A stretch of DNA of 35,034 bases from an uncultured Polaromonas sp. (GTDB lineage: Bacteria; Pseudomonadota; Gammaproteobacteria; Burkholderiales; Burkholderiaceae). The notes beneath the pieces are model-generated. The model saw nothing but the letters and a program-made list of their open reading frames with translations, made no database searches and was not told the DNA's origin. The position numbers and the translations under genes are program-made. How positions within the stretch are numbered: the stretch's first letter is position 1; every line of letters starts with the position of its first letter. This document shows, one piece after another, positions 24,035 to 30,951 of this stretch. The DNA lies in the NCBI GenBank assembly GCA_946479075.1, contig CAMLDT010000008.1, positions 1 through 35,034 on the forward strand, given 5' to 3'.

Positions 24035-25024
24035 ATGAACAAACGATTCTTTAGCACACGCCTGGCGATGCTGGCCACTCTGGCGGCACTGGGCGGCACC
24101 GCCGTCCTGCAAACCGCCGCCGCGCAAACCGCGGCTTATCCGTCCAAACCCGTCAAGGTCGTCGTGCCCTTCCCGGCCGGCTCGTCGCCGGATGTGGTGG
24201 CCCGCCTGCTCTCGCAAAAACTGACGGAACGCATGGGCCAGCCCTTTGTCGTGGACAACCGCGCCGGCGCCGCCGGCCTGCTGGCCGCGGAAGCCGTGGC
24301 CAAGTCGCCGGCCGACGGTTACACGCTCTTTTTCCTGGTCAATTCCGTGGTGGCGATGAACCAGTTCATCTACAAGAAGCTGCCCTATGACCCGGTGAAG
24401 GACTTTGCGCCGGTGTCGCTGGTCAGCGCCGTGCCCTATGTGCTGGTCGCCAACAAGGACTTCAGTGCGCAAACGCTGGCCGCGCTGGTCGAGGCGGCCA
24501 AGGCGCAACCCGGCAAGATCAACTACGCCTCCATGGGCGTCGGTGGCGCCGGCCACGTGATCATGGAACTGATGACCTCGCTGGCGGACATCAAGCTCAC
24601 GCACATCCCCTACAAAAGCGGTGCGCTGGTGGACGTGATTGGCGGCCAGGTGCCGCTGATCTTCCAGCCCACCACCACGGCGCTGGAGCAGATCAAGAAA
24701 GGCAATGTGATCGGCCTGGGCGTGACCAGCGAGAAACGGCTGGCCCTGTTGCCCAACGTCCCCTCCATCCGCGAGGTCGTGCCCGGCTACCTGGCTGACG
24801 GCTGGCAGGGCATGATGGCGCCGGCGAACACGCCCGCGCCCATCATCGACCGGCTGAACAGGGAAATCGCTGCGGTGCTGGCCCAGCCCGACACGCTGGA
24901 ACGCTTTCGCACCCTGGGCATCGAGGCCTGGCCCACCAGCCCGAAAAAGATGGAAGACGTGATCGCGGCCGACATCGTCAAATGGGGCGGCGTCATCAAG
25001 AAAGCCAACATCGAGGCGCAATAA
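24035..25024 (+). CDS. Tripartite tricarboxylate transporter receptor (Bug family)
   Basis: This periplasmic solute receptor has 329 residues and a Sec signal (LAMLATLAALGGTAVLQTAA then AQ). Family blocks are YPSKPVKVVVPFPAGSSPDV, RMGQPFVVDNRAGAAGLLAA, INYASMGVGGAGHVIMELMT and LLPNVPSIREVVPGY. Bug proteins bind carboxylates or amides and are very numerous in Comamonadaceae and Burkholderiales. No TctA/TctB membrane genes are adjacent, as is common. GGAGAC lies upstream of the ATG. The aldolase gene starts 2 bp after its stop. Confidence 0.95.
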   Translation: MNKRFFSTRLAMLATLAALGGTAVLQTAAAQTAAYPSKPVKVVVPFPAGSSPDVVARLLSQKLTERMGQPFVVDNRAGAAGLLAAEAVAKSPADGYTLFFLVNSVVAMNQFIYKKLPYDPVKDFAPVSLVSAVPYVLVANKDFSAQTLAALVEAAKAQPGKINYASMGVGGAGHVIMELMTSLADIKLTHIPYKSGALVDVIGGQVPLIFQPTTTALEQIKKGNVIGLGVTSEKRLALLPNVPSIREVVPGYLADGWQGMMAPANTPAPIIDRLNREIAAVLAQPDTLERFRTLGIEAWPTSPKKMEDVIAADIVKWGGVIKKANIEAQ

Positions 25025-25026
25025 GG

Positions 25027-25821
25027 ATGATCAACGAAAACATCCCGGGGCTGGCCCCGCGTGACATCCCGTCGATGCGTGAGCGCGTCAGCCCCGAAGA
25101 GTGGGCGCTGCGGGTGGATCTGGCCGTGGCCTACCGGCTGGTGGCGCACTTCAAGATGGATGACCTCATCTACAACCACATCTCGGTGCGGGTGCCGGGG
25201 CCGGATGAGCACTTCCTGATCAATCCTTACGGCCTGGCCTACGAGGAGATGACGGCGTCCAGCCTGATCCGCATCGACCTGGACGGCAACATCATCGGCA
25301 GCGCCGACGCCGGTTACGGCGTCAACCGCGCCGGTTTCGTGATCCATTCCTGCATCCACCGCGCCCGCCCCGATGTGGGTTGCGTCATCCACACCCACAC
25401 GCCGGCCGGCATGGCGGTCTCGGCGCTGGAATGCGGACTGCTGCCGCTGACACAGACCTCGATGTTTTTCGGCGAGGTGGCGATGCACGACTACGAAGGT
25501 GTGGCCGTGGACATGGGCGAGCAGGAGCGGCTGGTGAAGGACCTGGGCGAAGCCACCGGCATGATCCTGCGCAACCATGGCTTGCTGACCGTGGGACCGA
25601 CGATTGCCGAGGCCTTCACCGCGATGTACTGGCTGGAACGCGGCTGCCAGGCGCAAGCCATGGCCATGGCCTGCAACACGCCGCTGCGCCAGCCGCCGGC
25701 CGAGGTGGTGCAACTGACCAACTTTCTCTACAAGCCGGAAACGCGGCGCCGCTTTGGTTTGCTCGAATGGCCGGCACTGGTGCGCATGATGGAAAGGCGC
25801 GATCCGTCCTTCGCCAACTGA
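25027..25821 (+). CDS. Class II aldolase/adducin family protein
   Basis: The 264-residue protein has the class II aldolase zinc site: His122 and His124 in CVIHTHTPAG, and a later His in ILRNHGLLTVG. NHISVRVPG and DLIYNH are also typical of the subfamily close to adducin. Members are sugar-phosphate aldolases or decarboxylases. The start is 2 bp after the Bug stop, so they are one operon, and the enzyme probably acts on the compound taken up through that receptor. The exact reaction cannot be read from sequence. Confidence 0.93.
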   Translation: MINENIPGLAPRDIPSMRERVSPEEWALRVDLAVAYRLVAHFKMDDLIYNHISVRVPGPDEHFLINPYGLAYEEMTASSLIRIDLDGNIIGSADAGYGVNRAGFVIHSCIHRARPDVGCVIHTHTPAGMAVSALECGLLPLTQTSMFFGEVAMHDYEGVAVDMGEQERLVKDLGEATGMILRNHGLLTVGPTIAEAFTAMYWLERGCQAQAMAMACNTPLRQPPAEVVQLTNFLYKPETRRRFGLLEWPALVRMMERRDPSFAN

Positions 25822-25869
25822 AGCCGCAGGCGCACACGCCGCACCCTGGCAGCGGCTTATAAAAGGCGG

Positions 25870-26748
25870 ATGCCTGTTTCGCCAACGCCGCCTGCCGCCC
25901 CACCCTCCCGACAACGATTCCGCTGGGGCCGCTGGCTTGCCGCCTTGATCTGGGGCGCGCTGGTGGCCGGTGGGTACGCGGTGTACCTCGGGCTCGTCCC
26001 TGTTCCGGAGCATCTGAATCCGTGGGCGCCGCTGGACCCGGCTGCGCCGCCCGGCATTTTGACCCCTTACAAGCTGGCGCACGCCAAAAGCGACCCGGCG
26101 CGCTGCCTGGCCGCGCTGGCCCGCACCGGCATGCGCTACAGCCCGGTGCCGGACCGTGTCACCGGTCCCGGCTGCGGTTTCGACAATGCCGTGCTGCTGC
26201 GCGAGGCCGGCGTGCGCATCGGTGCGCCGGTTTCGCTGAGCTGCCCGATGGCGCTGTCGTTTGCGATGTGGGAGCGCCATGCGCTGCAGCCGGCTGCGCA
26301 GCAACATGCCGGCCAGCGCGTCGCGGCCATTGACCACCTGGGCAGCTACGCCTGCCGCAACGTCAACCGCGGCGAACCGGTGTCGCCCCCACGTTCGTCC
26401 ACTGCGTGTGACTCTCTGCCCCCCGAGGGGGCTGTGCTTGCTCGGGGCGGCCCTTCGCGGTGCACGCCGGGCAAACCCGAAACTGCATCAGGGTCGCGCA
26501 GCCGGCACGCCACCGCCAACGCACTGGACATCGCCGGCTTCACGCTGGCCAATGGCAAACGCATCAGCGTGCTACGCCAGTGGCAGGACGCCGATGCGAC
26601 CAATGGGCCCGGGCCGGATGCGCTGCTGCTGAAAGAGGCGCACCGCGGCGCCTGCCGCTTCTTCAACGGCGTGCTGGGACCCGACTACAACGCGGTGCAC
26701 AGCGACCACTTCCACCTGGAAACCGGTGGCTACCGGATGTGCCGCTAG
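25870..26748 (+). CDS. Extensin-like protein (Extensin-like_C) with repeat-encoded insertion
   Basis: The 292-residue protein has one N-terminal membrane segment (WLAALIWGALVAGGYAVYLG). The domain carries the family's Cys and His pattern: ARCLAALARTGMRY, GPGCGFDNAVLL, LSCPMALSFAMWER, HLGSYACRNVN, ANALDIAGFTLANG and YNAVHSDHFHLETGGYRMCR. This family is related to D-Ala-D-Ala metallopeptidase folds, and HSDHFH suggests a metal site; the role is unproven. Between SYACRNVNRG and NALDIAGF an extra stretch of roughly 25-30 residues (about 174-200) comes from a repeat element and includes [13 protein letters not shown]. It is upstream of nothing on its strand; alkB converges on it. Confidence 0.88.
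   Translation: MPVSPTPPAAPPSRQRFRWGRWLAALIWGALVAGGYAVYLGLVPVPEHLNPWAPLDPAAPPGILTPYKLAHAKSDPARCLAALARTGMRYSPVPDRVTGPGCGFDNAVLLREAGVRIGAPVSLSCPMALSFAMWERHALQPAAQQHAGQRVAAIDHLGSYACRNVNRGEPVSPPRSSTACDSLPPEGAVLARGGPSRCTPGKPETASGSRSRHATANALDIAGFTLANGKRISVLRQWQDADATNGPGPDALLLKEAHRGACRFFNGVLGPDYNAVHSDHFHLETGGYRMCR
26388..26465 (+). repeat. Repeat B inside the Extensin-like gene, in frame
   Basis: The left part CGCCCCCACGTTCGTCCACT resembles the copies at 11386-11455 and 33617-33672. The right part CCCCGAGGGGGCTGTGCTTG, CTCGGGGCGGCCCTTCGCGG matches the cysW copy at 10399-10444 almost perfectly. Confidence 0.87.
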
Positions 26749-26761
26749 CCAAAGATCCCCC

Positions 26762-26820
26762 TTTTGCTCCTGTTTTGATAGCTGCCTGCGCTTTCTGGAC
26801 GAGGGCTGGCGGCCGATTTG
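26762..26820 (+). repeat. Repeat A, copy 6
   Basis: It reads TTTTGCTCCTGTTTTGATAG, CTGCCTGCGCTTTCTGGACG, AGGGCTGGCGGCCGATTTG, the cleanest copy in the window. It lies between the convergent stops of the Extensin-like gene and alkB. Confidence 0.88.
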
Positions 26821-26829
26821 GCTTGCAAA

Positions 26830-27483
26830 TCAGCCGGCGCAACGAAACGTCAGGTTGATGCGCCTGGCGCCCAGCAGCGCGTGATTACCGTCCGCCAGCG
26901 GTGCCACGCCGTGAAAGGCCAGGCGCGCCGGCCCGCCCCAGACCACCACGTCACCATGCTGCAGGCGATGGCGTTGCGGCCGGTCGGCGCGGCGTTCCGT
27001 GCCGAATAAAAACACGGCGGGCAGCCCCAGCGAGACCGACACGATGGGCGGGGCAAAGTTGTTTTCATCCTTGTCCTGGTGCAGCGAGAGTTTGCTGCCC
27101 GGCAGGTACTGGTTGACCAGACAGGCATCCGGCACGAAGCCGTCAAAGCCGGCCTCGGCCGCCGCCCTGCCCGCCAGTGCCTTCCAGCTATCCGGCATGG
27201 CCGGCCAGGACTGGCCGGACAGCGGATCCAGCGCGTCATAACGATAACCGCGGCGGTCAGACACCCAGCCCAGCGGACCGCAATTGCTCATGGCCACCGA
27301 CATGGTGTAGCCACCCGGCGTGACCAGGTGCCGCAGCGGCGCGGCGTTGAGCACCCCGTCGAGCGCCTGCAGCAGCGCAGCATCGGCCTCACGCGCAAAG
27401 CCATGCAGCAGCACCGCGCCGGACGCCAGCACCTGCAGCGCGGGCCGCGGCGCCTCCACATCGTCAAAAAGATCGGCAGTCAC
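26830..27483 (-). CDS. alkB: DNA oxidative demethylase AlkB
   Basis: AlkB removes methyl groups from 1-methyladenine and 3-methylcytosine using Fe(II) and 2-oxoglutarate. The protein (217 residues from a GTG start) carries His135-x-Asp137 (LSLHQDKDE) and His191 (FHGVAPL) as iron ligands, and Arg208 and Arg214 in RRINLTFR for 2-oxoglutarate. TPGGYTMSVAMSNCG, PDACLVNQY and HGDVVVWGG are family signatures. The GTG start gives VTADLFDDVE, close to the usual MxDLFxD opening, and AGGGAAAA lies nearby. A longer frame extends to 27597 but would overlap the upstream gene. It is 26 bp downstream of another 2OG oxygenase gene. Confidence 0.94.
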   Translation of the reverse strand: MTADLFDDVEAPRPALQVLASGAVLLHGFAREADAALLQALDGVLNAAPLRHLVTPGGYTMSVAMSNCGPLGWVSDRRGYRYDALDPLSGQSWPAMPDSWKALAGRAAAEAGFDGFVPDACLVNQYLPGSKLSLHQDKDENNFAPPIVSVSLGLPAVFLFGTERRADRPQRHRLQHGDVVVWGGPARLAFHGVAPLADGNHALLGARRINLTFRCAG

Positions 27484-27509
27484 ACGGTCATTTTCCCTGC
27501 CCCACGGGT

Positions 27510-28208
27510 TTACTGCGCGTCGTGAAAAATAATCCCCAGCGTATGGCGCCGGCCGGTCCGGACCGTGCTGACGCCGTGGCGCAAATTGACGCGGCAAAAG
27601 CCGCGGCTGCCCGGCACCGGGCGGTGGTGCACGGCAAACGCCACCGCGTCACCCTGCTGCAGCGGCACCACGGAAGCGCGCGACTGCATGCGCGGACGCT
27701 GCTCGGTCAATACAAATTCCCCGCCCGAGAAATCCTCGCCCGGCTGCGACAGCAGCACCGCCACTTGCAGCGGGAACACATGTTCGCCGTACAGGTCCTG
27801 GTGCAGGCAGTTGTAGTCGCCCTCGCCGTACTGCAGCAGCAACGGGGTCGGCCGGGTTTGGCCGGCCGCGTGGCAGCGCGCCAGAAATTCTGCATGGGTG
27901 GCGGGATAACGCACAGCGAGGCCCATGGCTTCGTTCCAGCGGTTGGCGACTGCCGTGAGTTGCGGATACAGCGTGGTGCGCAGATGCTGCACCAGCGGCG
28001 GCAAGGGGTAGCTGAAGTACTGGTACTCGCCCCGGCCGAAGCCGTGGCGCGCCATCACCACGCGGCTGCGAAAGCTGCCGCTCTGAAGGTAAAGCTCACT
28101 GAGGGCCGCGCATTCGGCCGGACGGAGCAGTTGCGGCCACACGGCGTGGCCTTGGCTGTGCAGCGCCTCGGCGAGGCTGGCGGCCTGGACTTCGGTAACA
28201 ACGGGCAT
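27510..28208 (-). CDS. 2OG-Fe(II) oxygenase (PF09859-like), upstream of alkB
   Basis: The 232-residue protein has the jelly-roll ligands His136-x-Asp138 (YNCLHQDLYGEHVFPLQ), His211 (VNLRHGVSTV) and Arg220 or Arg221 (TGRRHTLGIIFHDA) for iron and 2-oxoglutarate. FSGGEFVLTEQRPRMQSR is typical of the family often found next to alkB or ada genes. The substrate is not known to me. The start MPVVTEVQAASLAEAL was chosen over an upstream in-frame ATG at 28283 because the conserved part begins nearby. With alkB 26 bp downstream, it probably forms a two-gene alkylation-damage unit (inference). Confidence 0.88.
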   Translation of the reverse strand: MPVVTEVQAASLAEALHSQGHAVWPQLLRPAECAALSELYLQSGSFRSRVVMARHGFGRGEYQYFSYPLPPLVQHLRTTLYPQLTAVANRWNEAMGLAVRYPATHAEFLARCHAAGQTRPTPLLLQYGEGDYNCLHQDLYGEHVFPLQVAVLLSQPGEDFSGGEFVLTEQRPRMQSRASVVPLQQGDAVAFAVHHRPVPGSRGFCRVNLRHGVSTVRTGRRHTLGIIFHDAQ

Positions 28209-28300
28209 GGAAAACTTTGCATCAAGTGGCTGGGGCGCAAGCTTAGGCGCCCTGCGCGGCCTGCACCGGCCGCAACCGGACATGCGTCCGGTTCATGCAT

Positions 28301-28355
28301 GAAAAACGGCTCCAGCCCTTGCCGGACGGGCGCAAGCAGCTATCAAATAAAGAGC
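28301..28355 (-). repeat. Repeat A, copy 7
   Basis: On the minus strand it runs from GCTCTTTATTTGATAGCTGC through GCCCGTCCGGCAAGGGCTGG to AGCCGTTTTTC. It lies between the 2OG oxygenase start and the stop of the next gene. Confidence 0.8.
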
Positions 28356-28376
28356 AGGCCAGCGGCCGGGAGAGGA

Positions 28377-28416
28377 CTCAGGCGGAGGGGCTCAGGCGGA
28401 GGGGCTCAGGCAGGGA
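28377..28416. repeat. 14-bp tandem repeat (two full units and a partial third)
   Basis: The unit CTCAGGCGGAGGGG occurs at 28377-28390 and 28391-28404, followed by CTCAGGCAGGGA. The stop codon of the hypothetical gene lies in the partial unit. Confidence 0.85.
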
Positions 28417-28858
28417 CAGCCAGGCCGCGGGCATGGTGCGGGCGCGCCGCCGGCAGCGGTAGTGCAGCGGGCACGCGCGGCGCGGCGCTGACGGGAACGG
28501 TGACGGTGACCGGCACGGTAACGGGCAGCAGCACCGGCAAGCGGCTATCCGCAGGCGGCAGATAGGGCAGCAAGTCGGCAAAACGCGCCGCCAGGCCCGG
28601 CCGCACCCAGTGGCGCATCCAGGCAGCCAGCACCAGGCGGTGGTCGCCCTGGCGCAGGCTGGCCGCAAACACGGGATGGCTGAAAGCGTCTGCAACCTGC
28701 TGCTCGACCAGCGGCGTGGCCTCGTCGGCGACCCAGTCGAAAAACGCCGGGGCCACCTGGAGAAAGCGCGCCGAGACCAAGGCCGTCACCATCTCATCCA
28801 GCGCCGCAACGGCAATGAGGCAGGCCTCGTTCTGGCAAAGGGTGCGGGTGCGGATCAT
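28406..28858 (-). CDS. Hypothetical protein with Val/Pro/Ala-rich C-terminus
   Basis: The 150-residue protein begins MIRTRTLCQNEACLIAVAAL. It has a helical part (DEMVTALVSARFLQVAPAFF, VEQQVADAFSHPVFAASL, MRHWVRPGLAARFADLLPYL) and then a low-complexity tail (LPVTVPVTVTVPVSAAPR and a Pro/Ala/His run). The tail DNA is itself repetitive. No family is recognised. The start at 28858 gives the first Met of the well-behaved segment; the frame continues upstream but only as the shadow of the neighbouring dsbA-like gene. Confidence 0.6.
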   Translation of the reverse strand: MIRTRTLCQNEACLIAVAALDEMVTALVSARFLQVAPAFFDWVADEATPLVEQQVADAFSHPVFAASLRQGDHRLVLAAWMRHWVRPGLAARFADLLPYLPPADSRLPVLLPVTVPVTVTVPVSAAPRVPAALPLPAARPHHARGLAVPA

Positions 28859-28910
28859 GGGTGGCTGGGTCTGTTTGTTTGAACAACAGCCTGATGGTGC
28901 ACCGGGCAGG

Positions 28911-28926
28911 TGACACCTTCGTGTCA
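28911..28926. other. Short perfect inverted repeat upstream of the hypothetical gene
   Basis: TGACAC and GTGTCA flank CTTC between the hypothetical gene and the DsbA-like gene. It is not followed by a T-run on either strand, so a terminator is unlikely. Operator or RNA hairpin are both possible. Confidence 0.4.
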
Positions 28927-29018
28927 GACGTTTTCCCGACTCGCGCCGATTTGGCAGAAATGCCACACGCCTTTGCGCACCGAAAGCACGCAGGGGCGCG
29001 CAGGGGGCAGAAACGAAT

Positions 29019-29564
29019 TCAGGCGGCGAGCGCCCGGTCCACCGCTTCGTGCAAATGCTGCAGGCCGAAGGACACGTCGACATACACGCCATTGACGTAA
29101 AACGCCGGCGTGCCGCGCAGGCCCAGGCGGCGTCCGCTTTCCAGGTGCTCCTGCACACGCTGCAGGTACACGCGGTCCTTCATCTCGAACTGGTAACGCG
29201 CCATGTCCAGCCCGACCAGGCTGGCGTAACCCGCCAGGTGTTTGTCCTTGAGGTGCTGCTGGTTCTCGAACAACATGTCATGGAAAGCCCAGAACTTGCC
29301 CTGGGCGGCGGCGGCCTCGGCCGCTTCGGCCGCCAGCTCGGCATGCGGGTGCGCTTCACGCTGCGGATAGTGGCGGTAAACAAAACGCAGCTGCTTGCCG
29401 AAATGGTTGCGAAGAATGACCACGGCAGGATGCGCCTGGGCGCAGGACGGGCATTCGAAATCGCCATACTCCACCACCGTGACCGGGGCCGAAGCCAGGC
29501 CGAGAATGTGGTCCACCGCGTCGTCGGGCTGCAGCAGCGGGTCAGGATGGGCCGGATGGTTCAT
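29019..29564 (-). CDS. DsbA-like thioredoxin-fold protein, probably cytoplasmic
   Basis: The 181-residue protein has no signal peptide. The active site is CPSC (Cys38, Cys41) in EYGDFECPSCAQAHP, the cis-Pro loop is GTPAFYVNG, and RFVYRHYPQREAHPHA is typical of the thioredoxin_4 group that includes DsbA-like domains linked to NhaA. It follows trxC by 26 bp on the same strand, so it may use TrxC as its reductant or take part in the same stress response. The substrate is unknown. Confidence 0.92.
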   Translation of the reverse strand: MNHPAHPDPLLQPDDAVDHILGLASAPVTVVEYGDFECPSCAQAHPAVVILRNHFGKQLRFVYRHYPQREAHPHAELAAEAAEAAAAQGKFWAFHDMLFENQQHLKDKHLAGYASLVGLDMARYQFEMKDRVYLQRVQEHLESGRRLGLRGTPAFYVNGVYVDVSFGLQHLHEAVDRALAA

Positions 29565-29590
29565 GTCAGTCCCCAGTGAATGTGCAAGGT

Positions 29591-30028
29591 TCAGAGCGCG
29601 TGGAACTTGGCCCAGCGGACAATGTCGGCGGCTCCCATGGCACCGGCCTGGCGCGCCACCTCACGGCCGTTGACGAACAGCGCCAGGGTCGGGATGCTGC
29701 GGATGTTAAAACGCGTGCCGAGCGCCGCGGAAGCTTCGGTGTCCACCTTGGCCACCCGGAAGGCCGGCTCAAGTTCTGCCGCGGCCTGCTCATAGGCGGG
29801 TGCCATCTGTCGGCATGGCCCGCACCAGGGCGCCCAGAAATCGACCAGCACAGGAATCTGGCTGCGACTGATGTGCTTGTCAAACGCCTCTTCGCCCAGC
29901 GCCACCGGATGCCGGGTGAACAGCGCCTGGTGGCAGCTGCCGCAGTCGGGCGCCTTGGCCAGGTCCTCCTGCCGCACCCGGTTGGTGGTGTGGCAATGCG
30001 GGCAGACGATGTGCAGGGATTCAGCCAT
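29591..30028 (-). CDS. trxC: Thioredoxin 2 (TrxC)
   Basis: TrxC is an oxidative-stress thioredoxin with an N-terminal zinc finger. The two zinc pairs are CPHC (9-12) and CGSC (29-32), and the redox site is WCGPC (68-72) in VDFWAPWCGPCRQM. IRSIPTLALFVNG holds the cis-Pro. The protein has 145 residues. Two ATGs stand side by side at 30031 and 30028; the second was preferred because MAESLHIVCPHC fits the family start. It sits in a minus-strand run with the small Cys4 gene 33 bp upstream and the DsbA-like gene downstream. Confidence 0.95.
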   Translation of the reverse strand: MAESLHIVCPHCHTTNRVRQEDLAKAPDCGSCHQALFTRHPVALGEEAFDKHISRSQIPVLVDFWAPWCGPCRQMAPAYEQAAAELEPAFRVAKVDTEASAALGTRFNIRSIPTLALFVNGREVARQAGAMGAADIVRWAKFHAL

Positions 30029-30061
30029 CATGCGTGCCCGGCGTGCTTTTCAGCGGGAAGG

Positions 30062-30292
30062 TCAGCTGCTGGCTTCGTCCAGCGCCTTGCACGAAGGTGC
30101 ACACACAGCGTGGGACTTGCCCAGCACCTTGCGGGTGCCCATTTGCGAACGGGGACGGTGTTTGCCACACATGAAACACGACATGGTGGCCGCGCCGAAA
30201 GAGGCGGACGCCACAAAAGGCGAGCCCGACACCTTGGATTTGTAGCGCAGCCCGTCAGCGAGGACAGTGGTTTTTGCATCAGCTCTGGCCAT
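30062..30292 (-). CDS. Small Cys4 (zinc-ribbon-like) protein upstream of trxC
   Basis: The 76-residue protein has four Cys in two pairs: Cys39-x2-Cys42 (SCFMCGKHRP) and Cys64-x3-Cys68 (AVCAPSCK), which suggests a bound zinc, in a basic context (KHRPRSQ, TRKVLGK). I know no named family. AGGAA lies eight bases before the ATG. Its start overlaps the end of the upstream hypothetical gene by 14 bp, and trxC follows 33 bp downstream, so it is part of the same transcription unit. It may be a redox or zinc sensor, a nucleic-acid binder, or a small structural protein. Confidence 0.75.
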   Translation of the reverse strand: MARADAKTTVLADGLRYKSKVSGSPFVASASFGAATMSCFMCGKHRPRSQMGTRKVLGKSHAVCAPSCKALDEASS

Positions 30293-30632
30293 AGGGGGTT
30301 CCTTTGTTGGATGAGCGCATGGCGCGCTCGATGACTTGCCTGGCTTGCTGCTCGGCGCTGAGAGAACTTTCCAGCGGAGAGCGGCACAAGCCCGCGTACT
30401 GGTAATTGATATTTTCGTACAACTCGGCCGCGGCCGGGTGGCTATCGAGCAAAGCCCCCAGGTCGGTGCCGGACGGCACGCCGCCCAGGGCCTCTGCCAG
30501 GTGGTTCACCACGGACAGGTATTGCTCCGGGCCCACAGGCTCGGCACTGTGCTCCAGCCGCTCAAGCAGTTCGGCGAGCACGTGGGTCACGGTCAGGCTG
30601 GCGCTGGAAGGAGGGGTTTGGGTGGTTGTCAT
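30279..30632 (-). CDS. Hypothetical protein, first gene of the trxC operon
   Basis: The 117-residue soluble protein begins MTTTQTPPSSASLTVTHVLA. It has mostly helical content (VLAELLERLEHSAEPV, EQYLSVVNHLAEALGG) and a segment AAAELYENINYQYAGLCRSP with a single Cys. Function is unknown. Its stop overlaps the Cys4 gene start by 14 bp, suggesting coupling. No promoter was identified with confidence; the upstream 319-bp gap holds repeat A copy 8. Confidence 0.72.
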   Translation of the reverse strand: MTTTQTPPSSASLTVTHVLAELLERLEHSAEPVGPEQYLSVVNHLAEALGGVPSGTDLGALLDSHPAAAELYENINYQYAGLCRSPLESSLSAEQQARQVIERAMRSSNKGTPYGQS

Positions 30633-30951
30633 GCATCAAAGCTGAGGCGTTTCGGCTGAAAAACAAGATTTCCCGGAGCTGATTTTACCCGGCGCGATAC
30701 CCGGCTCGATCACCGCCCCCAGGCTGCCGACCACCGTCAGAACTATGATTTTGATAGCTGCTGACGCCCGCCAGACGGGGGCTACAGCCATTTTTCATGC
30801 ACAAGCGCGGCATCCCTCCCAGCGGGACGCCAGCCGGCCGTGCCGCAAGAATCGCAGCAGGCCTACAGGGGCAAGCCCTCCGCGCCGACGGGACGACCGG
30901 GACGGAACTGCAACACTTTGTGTATTCAACATCTTCGACCCCTCCTCTCCC
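30633..30951. other. Intergenic region between divergent genes, no gene seen
   Basis: This 319-bp stretch separates the hypothetical gene (minus) and the YihY-family gene (plus). It holds repeat A copy 8 at about 30741-30799. The rest is GC-rich with no RNA gene, palindrome or convincing promoter that I can support. An open frame continues upstream of the YihY start, but its composition (Arg/Ala/Pro) is not protein-like. Confidence 0.6.
30741..30799 (+). repeat. Repeat A, copy 8
   Basis: It reads ACTATGATTTTGATAGCTGC, then TGACGCCCGCCAGACGGGGG, then CTACAGCCATTTTTCATGC. The centre pairs as CCCG-CCAGA-CGGG, a different stem sequence from copy 1 with the same loop. Confidence 0.8.

Noticed and set aside
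28911..28926. TGACAC/GTGTCA hairpin as a terminator
   Set aside because: No T-rich tail on either strand and a short stem.
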